The position numbers and the translations under genes are program-made. The notes below the pieces were generated by a model. That model was given only the letters and a program-made list of their open reading frames with translations. It did not search any database and was not told the DNA's origin. 64,000 nt of DNA from SCGC-AG-212-J23 sp036406675. Lineage in GTDB: Bacteria > Pseudomonadota > Gammaproteobacteria > Burkholderiales > SG8-39. How positions within the stretch are numbered: the first letter of the stretch is position 1; each line of letters opens with the position of its first letter. The stretch lies in contig DASXAO010000089.1 in assembly GCA_036406675.1 (NCBI GenBank), forward strand, positions 1 to 64,000. The letters are read 5' to 3'. This document shows positions 1-8,242 of this stretch, in pieces.

Positions 1-206
1 AGGTCCTCCTCGCGCGCCCAGTCCACGGCGGCGGCGACGAGCTTCCTTCCGGTTCCCGTGCCGCGCAGCGCATCGTCGACGTCGGTGTGATCGATGATCG
101 CCTTCGTCCCCGCCATGGTGTAGCTCAGCTCGGCGACCCGCTTGCCCTCCTCTTCGACGAAGAAGGCGCCCTTGTGGCCCTTCTGCTCGTGCTCGATCAT
201 CTGCAT
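1..206 (-). CDS. GNAT-family N-acetyltransferase (partial, cut by window edge)
   Basis: The readable N-terminal 68 residues begin MQMIEHEQKGHKGAF and continue through a short beta-hairpin to VDDALRGTGTGRKLV. That stretch matches the small GCN5-related acetyltransferases of the YjdJ/Acetyltransf_CG type, in which a G-x-G-x-G/R loop binds acetyl-CoA. These are short cytoplasmic proteins (about 90-100 aa), so only the C-terminus should be missing. The start lies 8 nt after the stop of the SDR gene upstream on the same strand, with an AAGGAA ribosome-binding site inside that gap, so the two genes are probably co-transcribed. The acceptor substrate cannot be told. Confidence 0.75.
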   Translation of the reverse strand, partial: MQMIEHEQKGHKGAFFVEEEGKRVAELSYTMAGTKAIIDHTDVDDALRGTGTGRKLVAAAVDWAREED

Positions 207-214
207 GGCGTTCC

Positions 215-904
215 TTATCTTGCGAGATACCCGCTGTCGACGGGCAGGGTGACGCCCGTGATGCAGCGCGCCGCCGGGCTGCACAAGTAGGCGATCGCCG
301 CGGCGATGTCCTCCGCCTCGGGAAGCCTGCCGAGCGGCGTATGCGCCATCACCTTCTCGAGCATCTGCGGATTGCCGAAGATCGGCACCGTCAGGTCGGT
401 GCGCACGAACGTCGGCGCGACCGCGTTGACGCGGATGTTGTCCTGCGCCCACTCAAGCGCGAGCGCGCGCGTGAGGTTCACGACGCCCCCTTTGGACGCC
501 TGGTAGGAGGCATTGGGAAAGATGCCGCCGGAGAAGCCCATGATCGACGCCAGGTTGACGATCGCGCCGCCCCCACGCCGCTTCAGGTAGGGATGCGCGA
601 GCCGCGAGCAGGTAAAGGTGGCGGTCAAGTTAAGGTCAATGACCTGGTTCCATTCTTGGACCGACAAATCGGTCGCAGGTTTGCGCGCGGCGCGGCCGGC
701 GTTGTTCACCAGGATGTCGATCTCGCCGATGCGCTCGAACGCCGCCCTGACCGCGGCCTCGTCGGTGACGTCGCAGCCCTCGGTCACGTCGAGCGATACG
801 GCGCGCGCGCCGCACCCGCGCAGCAGCGCCACGGTGGCGGCGCCGATGCCACGCGCGCCGCCCGTGACCACGGCCGTCTTGTCCTTGAGGTCGAACAGAT
901 CCAT
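215..904 (-). CDS. Short-chain dehydrogenase/reductase (SDR)
   Basis: A 229-aa classical SDR, the usual family length. It shows the dinucleotide-binding TGGARGIG (residues 14-21), the NNAG structural motif (67-70), a catalytic Ser near 120 and YQASK (Y134, K138). The C-terminal part (PVDSGY) is typical of FabG-like enzymes. It should oxidise or reduce a hydroxyl/keto group with NAD(P)H in the cytoplasm; the substrate is not predictable. It is divergent from the deacylase gene with only 28 nt between the starts, so promoters must overlap, and it leads into the GNAT gene. Confidence 0.9.
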   Translation of the reverse strand: MDLFDLKDKTAVVTGGARGIGAATVALLRGCGARAVSLDVTEGCDVTDEAAVRAAFERIGEIDILVNNAGRAARKPATDLSVQEWNQVIDLNLTATFTCSRLAHPYLKRRGGGAIVNLASIMGFSGGIFPNASYQASKGGVVNLTRALALEWAQDNIRVNAVAPTFVRTDLTVPIFGNPQMLEKVMAHTPLGRLPEAEDIAAAIAYLCSPAARCITGVTLPVDSGYLAR

Positions 905-932
905 CGAGATTCAGGACAGTATACTGGCCGCG

Positions 933-2582
933 ATGTACGACCTCGTGATCCGCGACGCGCTGCTTCTCGACGGGCTCGGTCGCGCGCCGATGCGCGGCGA
1001 TCTGGCGGTGCGGGGCGATCGCATCGCGGCGGTGGGAAAGGTCGAGGGACCCGCGACGAGCACGCTCGACGCCGGCGGTCTCGCGCTGATGCCGGGCATC
1101 GTCGACAACCACACGCACTACGACGCCCAGATCACCTGGGACCCGGGCGTGGCACCCTCTCCGCAGCTCGGCGTCACCACCGCGGTGATCGGCAACTGCG
1201 GCTTCACCATCGCGCCGTGCCGCCGCCGCGACCGCGAGCTCGTGATGCGCAACCTCACCCAGGTGGAAGGCATGTCGCTCGAGGTGCTGCGGCAGGGCAT
1301 CCGCTGGCAGTTCGAAACGATCCCCGAGTACCTCGACATGCTCGAGCGCCAGGGCGCAGCGGTGAACGTCGCGGTGTTCGCGGGGCACTCGGCGCTGCGC
1401 ACCTACGTGATGGGCGATGCGGCCACCCGGCGCGCCGCGACGCGGGCCGAGGTGGATTCGATGAAGCAGCTTCTCCTGGAGGCGATGCGCGCGGGCGCGA
1501 TCGGGTTTTCCACCAGCACCTCGCCCGCGCACAACGGCGAGGGCGGGCTGCCGATGCCGTCGCGCCTTGCCGACGACGAGGAGCTGCGCGCGCTGGTCTC
1601 GAGCCTGAAGGATGCGGGACATGGCCTCTTCATGCTCACCAAGGGCGGCCACACCAGGATCTCCTTCCTCGAGGAGCTCGCCGCCGAATCGACCCGGCCG
1701 GTGGTGGTCGCGGCGCTGCTTCACAGCAACACCAATCCCGACGCGGTGTTCGCGGACCTCGACGCCATCGCCCAGGCCAACGCGCGCGGCCGGCGCCTCG
1801 TCGGGGCGGTGTCGTGCTGCCCGCTCGCGATGGATTTCACGCTGCGTTCCCCCTACACCTTCGAGGGGCTGGAGTCCTGGCAGCCGGCGCTCGCCTTGAA
1901 GGGCGCGGCCTACGAAGCGAAGCTCGGCGAAAAGCGCTTCCGCGACGGCGTGCGCGAGGAGCTCGCGCGGCCCGCGCACTTTCGCCTCTTCAACGCCCAA
2001 TGGGACAAGGTGCACGTGATCGAGTCCGCTCGCCGCGGCGTGGAGCAGCGCTCGGTCGGGGAGCTCGCGGGCGAAGCCGGCGCCGACCCGCTCGACTACA
2101 TGCTCGACCTCGCGCTCGAGGAGGGCCTGCGAACGGTGTTCAGCGCCCTGCTGCTCAACTCCGACGAGGAGGCGGTCGGTCGGATGCTGCGCCATCCGGC
2201 GAGCCTGGTGTCGCTTTCCGACGCCGGGGCGCACCTCACCTTCTTCAACGACGCCGGCTTCGGCCTGCACCTCCTCGGCCACTGGGTGCGCGAGCGCGGC
2301 GCGCTTACCCTCGCCGAGGCGGCGCGGCGGCTCACCAGCCACCCTGCGAGCGTATTCGGCATCCGGGAGCGCGGCGCGTTAAAACCCGGGTACTACGCCG
2401 ACCTCTTGCTCTTCGACCCGGCAAAGGTGAACCGGGGCCCGAAGCAGAGGGTGTTCGACCTCCCGGGCGGCCACCCTCGCCTCACGACCGCCGCGGTCGG
2501 CGTCGAAGGCGTGTGGGTGAACGGGGTGCGCCTCGACGGACGCGCGCACCCCGGCCGGCTGCTGCGCGAATTTTCGGCGTAG
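933..2582 (+). CDS. N-acyl-D-amino-acid deacylase / D-aminoacylase-type amidohydrolase
   Basis: A 549-aa member of amidohydrolase family 3. The N-terminus (YDLVIRDALLLDG...) is the small beta-sandwich typical of dihydroorotase and aminoacylase folds, followed by the HxH metal motif in DNHTHYD (H60, H62), GNCGF, and SDAGAHLTF near the C-terminus. Family members hydrolyse N-acyl-D-amino acids or related cyclic amides and N-acylated compounds. The ATG at 933 was chosen because the fold begins there; the frame is open further upstream, but that would run into the divergent SDR gene. A cupin gene follows 12 nt downstream and is probably in the same operon. The exact substrate is inferred only from family. 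Confidence 0.85.
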   Translation: MYDLVIRDALLLDGLGRAPMRGDLAVRGDRIAAVGKVEGPATSTLDAGGLALMPGIVDNHTHYDAQITWDPGVAPSPQLGVTTAVIGNCGFTIAPCRRRDRELVMRNLTQVEGMSLEVLRQGIRWQFETIPEYLDMLERQGAAVNVAVFAGHSALRTYVMGDAATRRAATRAEVDSMKQLLLEAMRAGAIGFSTSTSPAHNGEGGLPMPSRLADDEELRALVSSLKDAGHGLFMLTKGGHTRISFLEELAAESTRPVVVAALLHSNTNPDAVFADLDAIAQANARGRRLVGAVSCCPLAMDFTLRSPYTFEGLESWQPALALKGAAYEAKLGEKRFRDGVREELARPAHFRLFNAQWDKVHVIESARRGVEQRSVGELAGEAGADPLDYMLDLALEEGLRTVFSALLLNSDEEAVGRMLRHPASLVSLSDAGAHLTFFNDAGFGLHLLGHWVRERGALTLAEAARRLTSHPASVFGIRERGALKPGYYADLLLFDPAKVNRGPKQRVFDLPGGHPRLTTAAVGVEGVWVNGVRLDGRAHPGRLLREFSA

Positions 2583-2594
2583 ACTCGCCCCGCC

Positions 2595-3158
2595 ATGTTC
2601 GCGCTGGAGCGTTTCATCGCCGACTGCCAGTCGGCGCACGCCGCCGAGCCGTCGCACAAGGCGGTGCGCGAGGTGCTCGCCCGGGCGCTCCAGGAGCCGC
2701 GTAGTGTTTTGAAAGGATTGGGAGAACCGACTCGGGCGGGCATCGGCAGCCTCTACCGCTCGGCGGACCTGACGATCCTCAACGTGGTCTGGGCTCCCCG
2801 CATGACCGTCCCCCCGCACAACCATCACATGTGGGCGGTGATCGGCATCTACACAGGACGCGAGGACAACATCTTCTGGCGCCGGCTTCCCGACGGCAGA
2901 GTCGAAGCTGCCGGCGCCCAGTCGCTGGGCGAGCGCGATGCGGCGCCGCTCGGCCGCGAGATCATCCACTCGGTGACCAACCCGATCGCGCGCCTCACCG
3001 GCGCGATCCACATTTACGGCGGCGACTTCTTCGCCGCCCAGCGCAGCGAGTGGGACGCGGAGACGCTTGCCGAGCAACCCCACGACTCGGCGAAGACGCT
3101 TCGTTACTTCGAGGAAGCCAACCGTAGTTTGGCGACGACAGGTGTATCCGTAGCTTAG
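2595..3158 (+). CDS. Cupin-fold metal-dependent protein (cysteine-dioxygenase-like, COG5553 type)
   Basis: 187 aa. The central part carries a cupin metal-site signature, VPPHNHHMWAVIGIYTGRED (H75, H77, then an acidic residue), with a later His in EIIHSVTNP. This matches the predicted metal-dependent enzymes of the double-stranded beta-helix superfamily related to cysteine dioxygenase. No signal peptide is visible, so it should be cytoplasmic. It follows the deacylase gene by 12 nt. The reaction is unknown; oxygenation or isomerisation of a product of the deacylase is a guess. Confidence 0.75.
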   Translation: MFALERFIADCQSAHAAEPSHKAVREVLARALQEPRSVLKGLGEPTRAGIGSLYRSADLTILNVVWAPRMTVPPHNHHMWAVIGIYTGREDNIFWRRLPDGRVEAAGAQSLGERDAAPLGREIIHSVTNPIARLTGAIHIYGGDFFAAQRSEWDAETLAEQPHDSAKTLRYFEEANRSLATTGVSVA

Positions 3159-3331
3159 ACAACGGTTTAGGTTTGCAACGCAAGTTCGCTGTCGCCATAC
3201 ACCGACAGTCGCGGCCAGACCAAAACCCCTAAGCGTTTTCAGTCAAAGAGTTATCCCCAGGCTGAGACAGGCACGGATCGTGCGTCCCAGTACTCGCTGT
3301 CCCATCTTTTACTACGACTAGGGAGTACACA

Positions 3332-3844
3332 GTGCTACAGAAAGACGGGTTCTTCCGCCGGCGCGAAGAAGGTCAGTTCCGGCCACAAAACCAACCAATC
3401 AACCCGGCGCCCGCGACTCCCAATGCCGCAGCGCCCATGCCCACCGAAACCCGCGCGGAGCAGCGCCCCGCAGCCGACGAGCGCAAGGAAGCGAAGCTCG
3501 TCGTCGGCCCGCAGATCAAGATCAAGGGCGTCGAGATCAGCGATTGCGACACCCTGGTGGTCGAGGGGCGCATCGAGGCGACGCTCGACTCGCGCGTGCT
3601 CGAGATCACCGAGAACGGCGTGTTCCAGGGCACGATCGCGGTGGACAACGCCGAAGTGCACGGCAAGTTCGAGGGCGAGCTGACCGTGCGCAAGCAGCTC
3701 ATCATCCACGCCACGGGGCGCGTGTCGGGCAAGATCCGCTACGCCAAGATCAAGGTCGAGGAAGGCGCGGAGCTCTCCGGCGACCTGCAGGTGCTCGACC
3801 GCAGCGCGGTCGCGGCGCCTCGTCGCGTCAGCAACGCGGCGTAA
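3332..3844 (+). CDS. Bactofilin (polymer-forming cytoskeletal protein)
   Basis: 170 aa with a GTG start preceded by AGGGAG. A disordered Pro/Ala-rich N-tail (about residues 1-50) leads into a right-handed beta-helix of regularly spaced hydrophobic and Gly residues (VVEGRIEATLDSRVLEI, GVFQGTIAVDNAEVHGKF, GELTV, GRVSGKIRYAKI), characteristic of bactofilins. These self-assemble into membrane-associated filaments that position cell-envelope machinery. Many bactofilins sit beside an M23 peptidase gene; none is present here. The 173-bp leader upstream holds no gene. A strong hairpin terminator follows, so it appears monocistronic. Confidence 0.92.
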   Translation: MLQKDGFFRRREEGQFRPQNQPINPAPATPNAAAPMPTETRAEQRPAADERKEAKLVVGPQIKIKGVEISDCDTLVVEGRIEATLDSRVLEITENGVFQGTIAVDNAEVHGKFEGELTVRKQLIIHATGRVSGKIRYAKIKVEEGAELSGDLQVLDRSAVAAPRRVSNAA

Positions 3845-3897
3845 AGGCTCCCTAGCAGTAGGCAGTACCCCGCAGCACCCGTTGTACGCAGCACGCG

Positions 3898-3926
3898 AAA
3901 CCCCGGTGCCCCCAGCACCGGGGTTT
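3898..3926 (+). terminator. Intrinsic terminator after the bactofilin gene
   Basis: A perfect 12-bp stem, AAACCCCGGTGC paired with GCACCGGGGTTT around a CCCCA loop, followed by a short T-rich tract (CGTATTTT). It lies between two convergent genes. The T-tract makes it strongest for the plus-strand bactofilin transcript, though the stem could also stop the opposing peptidase transcript. Confidence 0.85.
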
Positions 3927-3944
3927 CGTATTTTGTGGCCGCGC

Positions 3945-5204
3945 TTACGCGAGGAGCGGCTCGTAGCCCCAGCCGAAGAGCGGCTCGCCGCCCTGCTCGG
4001 TGATGAGAACCACCTCCTCGAGCCACGCCCGGCTGCTTTCTCCGCCGGGATAGACCATGTGCAGCGGCACGACCATTCGCGCCTCGAAGCGCCAATCGGC
4101 GGTGGCTTGCTCGACGTCCATGTGCGAGAGGCCGAGACCGTGGAAGAAGACGATGGCGGCATCGGCTTCGGCGACGCCCGCCTTCCGATAGAGATCGCGG
4201 CCCCGGCCCTGAAGCTCGCTCGGCCGGCGCCCGGGCTTCATTTCTGCAACGAGCTGCTCGGCGACCTGCGCCGTAGCGCGAAGGTTGCGCTTGCCTTCGG
4301 CGCCAGGCTCGCCGCCGACCACCCACGTCTTGCCGCCGTCCCAGCAATAAAGGTCGAGCGTACCGTGGCAGTCGAACATGACGTGCATGCCGCGCTCCAC
4401 CTCGAAGTCTTCGAGGCCGGTCTGCAGCGTGAGCGCGGCCTCGGCTCCGCGCGGATGACCCCACACCATCGCGCCCGGGTCGCGCACGAAACCGCCGAGA
4501 TCCGCCACCGCGCGATGATAGGCGCGGTTCAGCGCCCGCCAGCGCATGCCCTTTTCCCAGGATTTGACGGTGCGCTCGATCGCCTCGCGATTGAGCGCGG
4601 TGGCGCGGCGCAGAAGCTGGATCTCCGTGGGCGTCTTGACCGCGCGCGCATACATGAGCGTGTCGTACGCATCCACTACCGATGAAGATTCCAACCCCAG
4701 CCGGGACCCGAGCGCGAGATCGTCTAACCCCATCCGGCTATGTTGGAGATGAAGGTCGGCGAGCGCGCCGCGCAGGGCCGAGGCCATGTCGAACGCGTAG
4801 CGCTCGCGCGCGTTGCGCACCCAGTCGATCGCGGCTGCAGCCCGGGGAATGAACCGGTCTATGTCGTGCCGCTGCGGCGCACGGTCGAGCGGCATCATCA
4901 CCGCGCGGAACGGCCGGATGTCGCGCACCCAGCTCGGCTGGGAGAGGAAGGTCGCGAGGTAGTAGTCGGCGAGCACCACGATCGGATGATCCGGCGCGTG
5001 CCGCGAAAGCACGACGGCATAGGGCCGGGGCTCGTCGGCCTTGTGCGCGATGCCGTTGAACCCGCAAAGGTAGAAAACGTCGAGCGGGCTCGAAAGCACC
5101 AGGCCATCGAGCCCGCGCGCCTCCATCGCCGCGAGCAGCCGCTCCAGGTTGCAGAAGCGTTCGGGCAGCGGCTTGCGCGCAAAGCTGTTGTGCATGCAAA
5201 CCAA
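3945..5204 (-). CDS. M24-family peptidase (Xaa-Pro dipeptidase/creatinase-like)
   Basis: 419 aa with the two-domain layout of creatinase and prolidase: an N-terminal substrate-recognition domain (about 1-180) and a C-terminal pita-bread domain. The two Asp metal ligands are visible as D278 and D289 in MFDCHGTLDLYCWDGGK, at the canonical 11-residue spacing. A His-rich FFHGLGLSHMD segment and a late Glu (ITEQGGEPLFG) supply the other ligand positions. The usual GYxSD pattern is changed to LYCWD, so the specificity may be unusual. No signal peptide. The start abuts a decayed binding-protein gene on the other strand, suggesting a shared divergent control region lost on one side. Confidence 0.85.
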   Translation of the reverse strand: MVCMHNSFARKPLPERFCNLERLLAAMEARGLDGLVLSSPLDVFYLCGFNGIAHKADEPRPYAVVLSRHAPDHPIVVLADYYLATFLSQPSWVRDIRPFRAVMMPLDRAPQRHDIDRFIPRAAAAIDWVRNARERYAFDMASALRGALADLHLQHSRMGLDDLALGSRLGLESSSVVDAYDTLMYARAVKTPTEIQLLRRATALNREAIERTVKSWEKGMRWRALNRAYHRAVADLGGFVRDPGAMVWGHPRGAEAALTLQTGLEDFEVERGMHVMFDCHGTLDLYCWDGGKTWVVGGEPGAEGKRNLRATAQVAEQLVAEMKPGRRPSELQGRGRDLYRKAGVAEADAAIVFFHGLGLSHMDVEQATADWRFEARMVVPLHMVYPGGESSRAWLEEVVLITEQGGEPLFGWGYEPLLA

Positions 5205-5222
5205 TGATGCCAGTATTTGCCG

Positions 5223-5875
5223 ATGCTTTCGCCGGTCCTGACGGCGCTCACGGCAGCGGCGCTCGCGCTTTGCCTGCTGGAGCCCGCCTGGGGACAGCGC
5301 AACGCATTCGTCGTGCCCTACACCGGCACGCTGAAGAAGGTGAACGAGAGCGGGATGCTGCGCATCGGCTATCGCGAGAATTCGCCGACCTGGAGTGCGG
5401 CTCCACCACCAACAACCTCGAGCGGCGCAAGGTCGCCGCGTTCTCGCCCACCATGTTCGTGACCGGGACGAAGCTCCTGGTGCGCCGGGACAGCGGCATC
5501 CGATATTTCGGCGACCTGCACGGCAAGACGGTCGTGCTCACGCGCGGCACGGTTCAGGCGCAGGCGATTCCCAGGCTCGCCGACGACGACGTCCAGCTCT
5601 ACGGCATGCTCGCCGATACGAAGTCCGGGAGCGCCTACCGCGTGGTCGGAGAGTTCCTGACCTATGCCGACTACGCCCTCATGCTGCGCAAGGACGATCC
5701 GGATTTCGCGGCCGTGGTCGAGCGGGCGTTCGCCCGGCTCGCCGAGAGCCGCGAGATCGTCGCGATCTACGAAAAGTGGTTTTTGAGACCTCTGCCGTCG
5801 GGCGTGCGGCTCAACCTGCCCATGAGCCCGCACCTGGCGGAGCTGTTCCGAGTACAGGGCCTGCCCACGGACTAA
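5223..5875 (+). pseudogene. Decayed glutamate/aspartate-type ABC transporter binding protein (GltI-like)
   Basis: The first frame gives a signal peptide and the start of a family 3 solute-binding protein (GTLKKVNESGMLRIGYRENSP). About position 5380-5390 the homology jumps into another frame, resuming at DLECGSTTNNLERRK, which in intact relatives lies roughly 60 residues further on. A second in-frame loss is apparent between TVQAQAIPRLAD and DDVQLYGMLAD. The C-terminus (YADYALMLRKDDPDF to IYEKWFLRPLP) is well preserved. One out-of-frame and one in-frame internal deletion therefore make this a pseudogene of a periplasmic amino-acid receptor. No matching ABC permease or ATPase genes are nearby. 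dctA starts 4 nt after the stop codon. Confidence 0.8.
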
Positions 5876-5879
5876 CCCC

Positions 5880-7217
5880 ATGAAAAAACCTCTCTACAAG
5901 AGCCTCTACTTCCAGGTGGTGGTGGCGATCGTGGTCGGCATCCTGCTCGGCTACTTCTACCCGGAGACCGGCTCCGCGATGAAGCCGCTCGGCGACGGCT
6001 TCATCAAGCTGATCAAGATGATCATCGCGCCGATCATTTTCTGCACCGTCGTGGTCGGCATCGCCGGCATGGAAAGCATGAAGACCGTCGGCAAGACCGG
6101 CGGCTACGCGCTGCTCTACTTCGAGGCGGTGAGCACCCTCGCGCTGATCGTGGGCCTCTTCATGATCAACATCCTGCAGCCCGGCGCCGGAATGAACGTC
6201 GACCCGGCGAGCCTCGACACCAAGTCCGTCGCGCAGTACGCGGCGCCGGGCAAGATGCAGTCGACCACCGACTTCCTGCTGAACGTCATTCCCAACACCG
6301 TGGTGGACGCCTTCGCCAAGGGCGAGATTCTGCAGGTGCTGCTGTTCTCGGTGCTCTTCGGCTTCGCCCTGCACGCGTTCGGCGCCAAGGGCAAGCCGGT
6401 GTTCGAGCTCATCGACAAGGTCTCGCACATCCTGTTCGGCATCGTCGGCATCATCATGCGCGTGGCGCCGGTCGGCGCGTTCGGCGCCATGGCCTTCACC
6501 ATCGGCAAGTACGGCGTCGGCACGCTGCTCTCCCTCGCCAAGCTGATGGGCGTCTTCTATGCGACCTGCCTGTTCTTCATCTTCGTGGTGCTGGGAATCA
6601 TCGCCAGGCTGCACGGCTTCAGCGTCTGGAAGTTCATCAAGTACATCAAGGAGGAGCTGTTCATCGTGCTCGGCACCTCGTCGTCCGAGTCGGTGCTGCC
6701 GCGCATGATCGCGAAGCTGGAGAACCTGGGCGTCAAGAAGTCGGTCGTGGGACTCGTGATCCCGACCGGCTACTCCTTCAACCTCGACGGGACCTCGATC
6801 TACCTCACGATGGCGGCGGTGTTCATCGCGCAGGCCACCAACACGCCGTTGACGCTCGTCCAGGAGCTCACGCTGCTCGGGGTGTTGCTGCTCACGTCCA
6901 AGGGGGCGGCCGGCGTGACCGGCAGCGGCTTCATCGTCCTCGCCGCCACGCTCTCGGCCGTGGGCCACGTGCCGGTCGCGGGGCTCGCCCTGATCCTCGG
7001 CATCGACCGCTTCATGTCCGAGGCGCGCGCGCTCACCAATCTGGTCGGCAACGGCGTCGCCACGGTCGTCGTCGGGCGCTGGTGCGGGGAGCTGGACGAG
7101 GCGCGGATGCGCCGCATGCTCGACCGCGAGAACGCCGAAGAAGCGGAGGACCCGGAACGGGTGCTGGTCGAGCACGAAGAAGGCGGCAAGCTCAGCCCCG
7201 CGGCGCTGCACCGGTAA
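5880..7217 (+). CDS. dctA: C4-dicarboxylate:cation symporter DctA
   Basis: 445 aa, the usual DctA length, with about eight membrane helices and two re-entrant hairpins. It shows the Ser-rich hairpin motif GTSSSESVLPRM, the NLDGT substrate/cation segment (SFNLDGTSIYLTM) and SKGAAGVTGSGFIVLAATL, all hallmarks of the DAACS family. In DctA these mediate uptake of succinate, fumarate or malate with protons or Na+. The C-terminal tail is charged and cytoplasmic. It directly follows a broken amino-acid receptor gene and probably uses that gene's old promoter. No DctBD-like regulators are adjacent. Confidence 0.94.
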   Translation: MKKPLYKSLYFQVVVAIVVGILLGYFYPETGSAMKPLGDGFIKLIKMIIAPIIFCTVVVGIAGMESMKTVGKTGGYALLYFEAVSTLALIVGLFMINILQPGAGMNVDPASLDTKSVAQYAAPGKMQSTTDFLLNVIPNTVVDAFAKGEILQVLLFSVLFGFALHAFGAKGKPVFELIDKVSHILFGIVGIIMRVAPVGAFGAMAFTIGKYGVGTLLSLAKLMGVFYATCLFFIFVVLGIIARLHGFSVWKFIKYIKEELFIVLGTSSSESVLPRMIAKLENLGVKKSVVGLVIPTGYSFNLDGTSIYLTMAAVFIAQATNTPLTLVQELTLLGVLLLTSKGAAGVTGSGFIVLAATLSAVGHVPVAGLALILGIDRFMSEARALTNLVGNGVATVVVGRWCGELDEARMRRMLDRENAEEAEDPERVLVEHEEGGKLSPAALHR

Positions 7218-7234
7218 CCGGCCGGGGGCGAGCG

Positions 7235-8212
7235 TCAATCGCCCTTGATCTTCGCGTCCTTGACGAGCTTCGCGAGCGCGGCGTAGTCCTCGCGGTTCAG
7301 CCGGTCGAGCTCCTGCGGCGCGCTGACGCGCGGCGTCGCGCCGTGCTTGGCGAGCAGGTCCCGCACCTCCGGCTCTGCCAGGATCTCGCGGAACGCGGCG
7401 TTGTACCGGGCGACGACGCCCGGCGCCATGCCGGCCGGCCCCCAGGCCGAGAACCACGAGTAGTAGTCGAAATCCTTTACGCCCTGCTCGTGCAGCGACG
7501 CGAGCTCCGGCGCGAGCGGCGAGCGCTCGCGCGCCGAGCCCGCGATCGGGCGGATCTTGCCGGAGCCGCCGAGCGTAAGGGCCGTGCCGAGCGGCACGAA
7601 CATGGTGGCGATCTGGCCGCCCATGAGGTCGGTAAACGCGGGCGCCGACCCCTTGTAAGGGATGTGCGTGAGCTCGAGGCCGGTGCGCAGCTTGAGCGAC
7701 TCCATCAGGAGGTGGTGGTGAGTGCCGTTGCCGGGCGAGCCGTAGTTCGCTTTCGGGCCCGCGCGCTTCGCCCAGTCGAAGAACTCGGCGAAGTTCTTCG
7801 CCGGCACGGACGGATGCACCGCCAGCGCGAAGATGTTCTGCGCCACGAGAGTGATCGGCGTGAAACTGTTGAGGATGTCGAAGTCGATCTTGAAGAACAG
7901 CGGCAGCGTGAGGGTCGAGTTGACGCTGATGGTGATGGTGTGGCCGTCGGGCGGCGCCTTCGCCACCGCGTCCAGCCCGATGGCGCCGCCCGCGCCGCCG
8001 CGGTTCTCCACCACGAAGGGCTGGTTCCACTTCGCCTGCATGCGCGGGGCGAGGGTGCGCGCGAGAAGGTCGGGGGTCGTGGCCGCGGTCTGGCCGAGGA
8101 TGATGCGCACCGGGCGGCTCGACAGGCCTTGCGCCCGTGCCCGGAACGGCCGCGCGAGCAATGCAGCAGTGCCACCGAGGAGCAATTGACGCCGCCGGCT
8201 ATTGAGTGTCAT
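7235..8212 (-). CDS. Bug/TctC-family periplasmic solute-binding protein
   Basis: 325 aa from an ATG at 8212 that gives a twin-arginine-like or Sec leader (SRRRQLLLGGTAALLARPFRARA). The mature part shows the Bug pattern: PVRIILGQTAATTPDLLARTL, FVVENRGGAGG, and late GYVLL-type segments. An ATG further upstream would overlap the divergent amidohydrolase gene and was rejected. Bug proteins bind carboxylates or amides for tripartite tricarboxylate transporters or sensory complexes. No TctA/TctB membrane genes are present, so this is an orphan receptor, as most Bug proteins of Burkholderiales are. Confidence 0.9.
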   Translation of the reverse strand: MTLNSRRRQLLLGGTAALLARPFRARAQGLSSRPVRIILGQTAATTPDLLARTLAPRMQAKWNQPFVVENRGGAGGAIGLDAVAKAPPDGHTITISVNSTLTLPLFFKIDFDILNSFTPITLVAQNIFALAVHPSVPAKNFAEFFDWAKRAGPKANYGSPGNGTHHHLLMESLKLRTGLELTHIPYKGSAPAFTDLMGGQIATMFVPLGTALTLGGSGKIRPIAGSARERSPLAPELASLHEQGVKDFDYYSWFSAWGPAGMAPGVVARYNAAFREILAEPEVRDLLAKHGATPRVSAPQELDRLNREDYAALAKLVKDAKIKGD

Positions 8213-8242
8213 GGTGTGTAGAGTAGCAGGGAGGAGGAAGCC

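Noticed and set aside
636..2342. Long open frame antisense to the D-aminoacylase-type gene
   Set aside because: It has His/Arg/Gly-rich composition typical of the antisense of GC-rich genes and no recognisable domain; the plus-strand gene has clear catalytic motifs.
3159..3331. TTATCCCCA near 3250 as a possible DnaA box or origin element
   Set aside because: A single imperfect match, with no clustering and no dnaA or related genes nearby.
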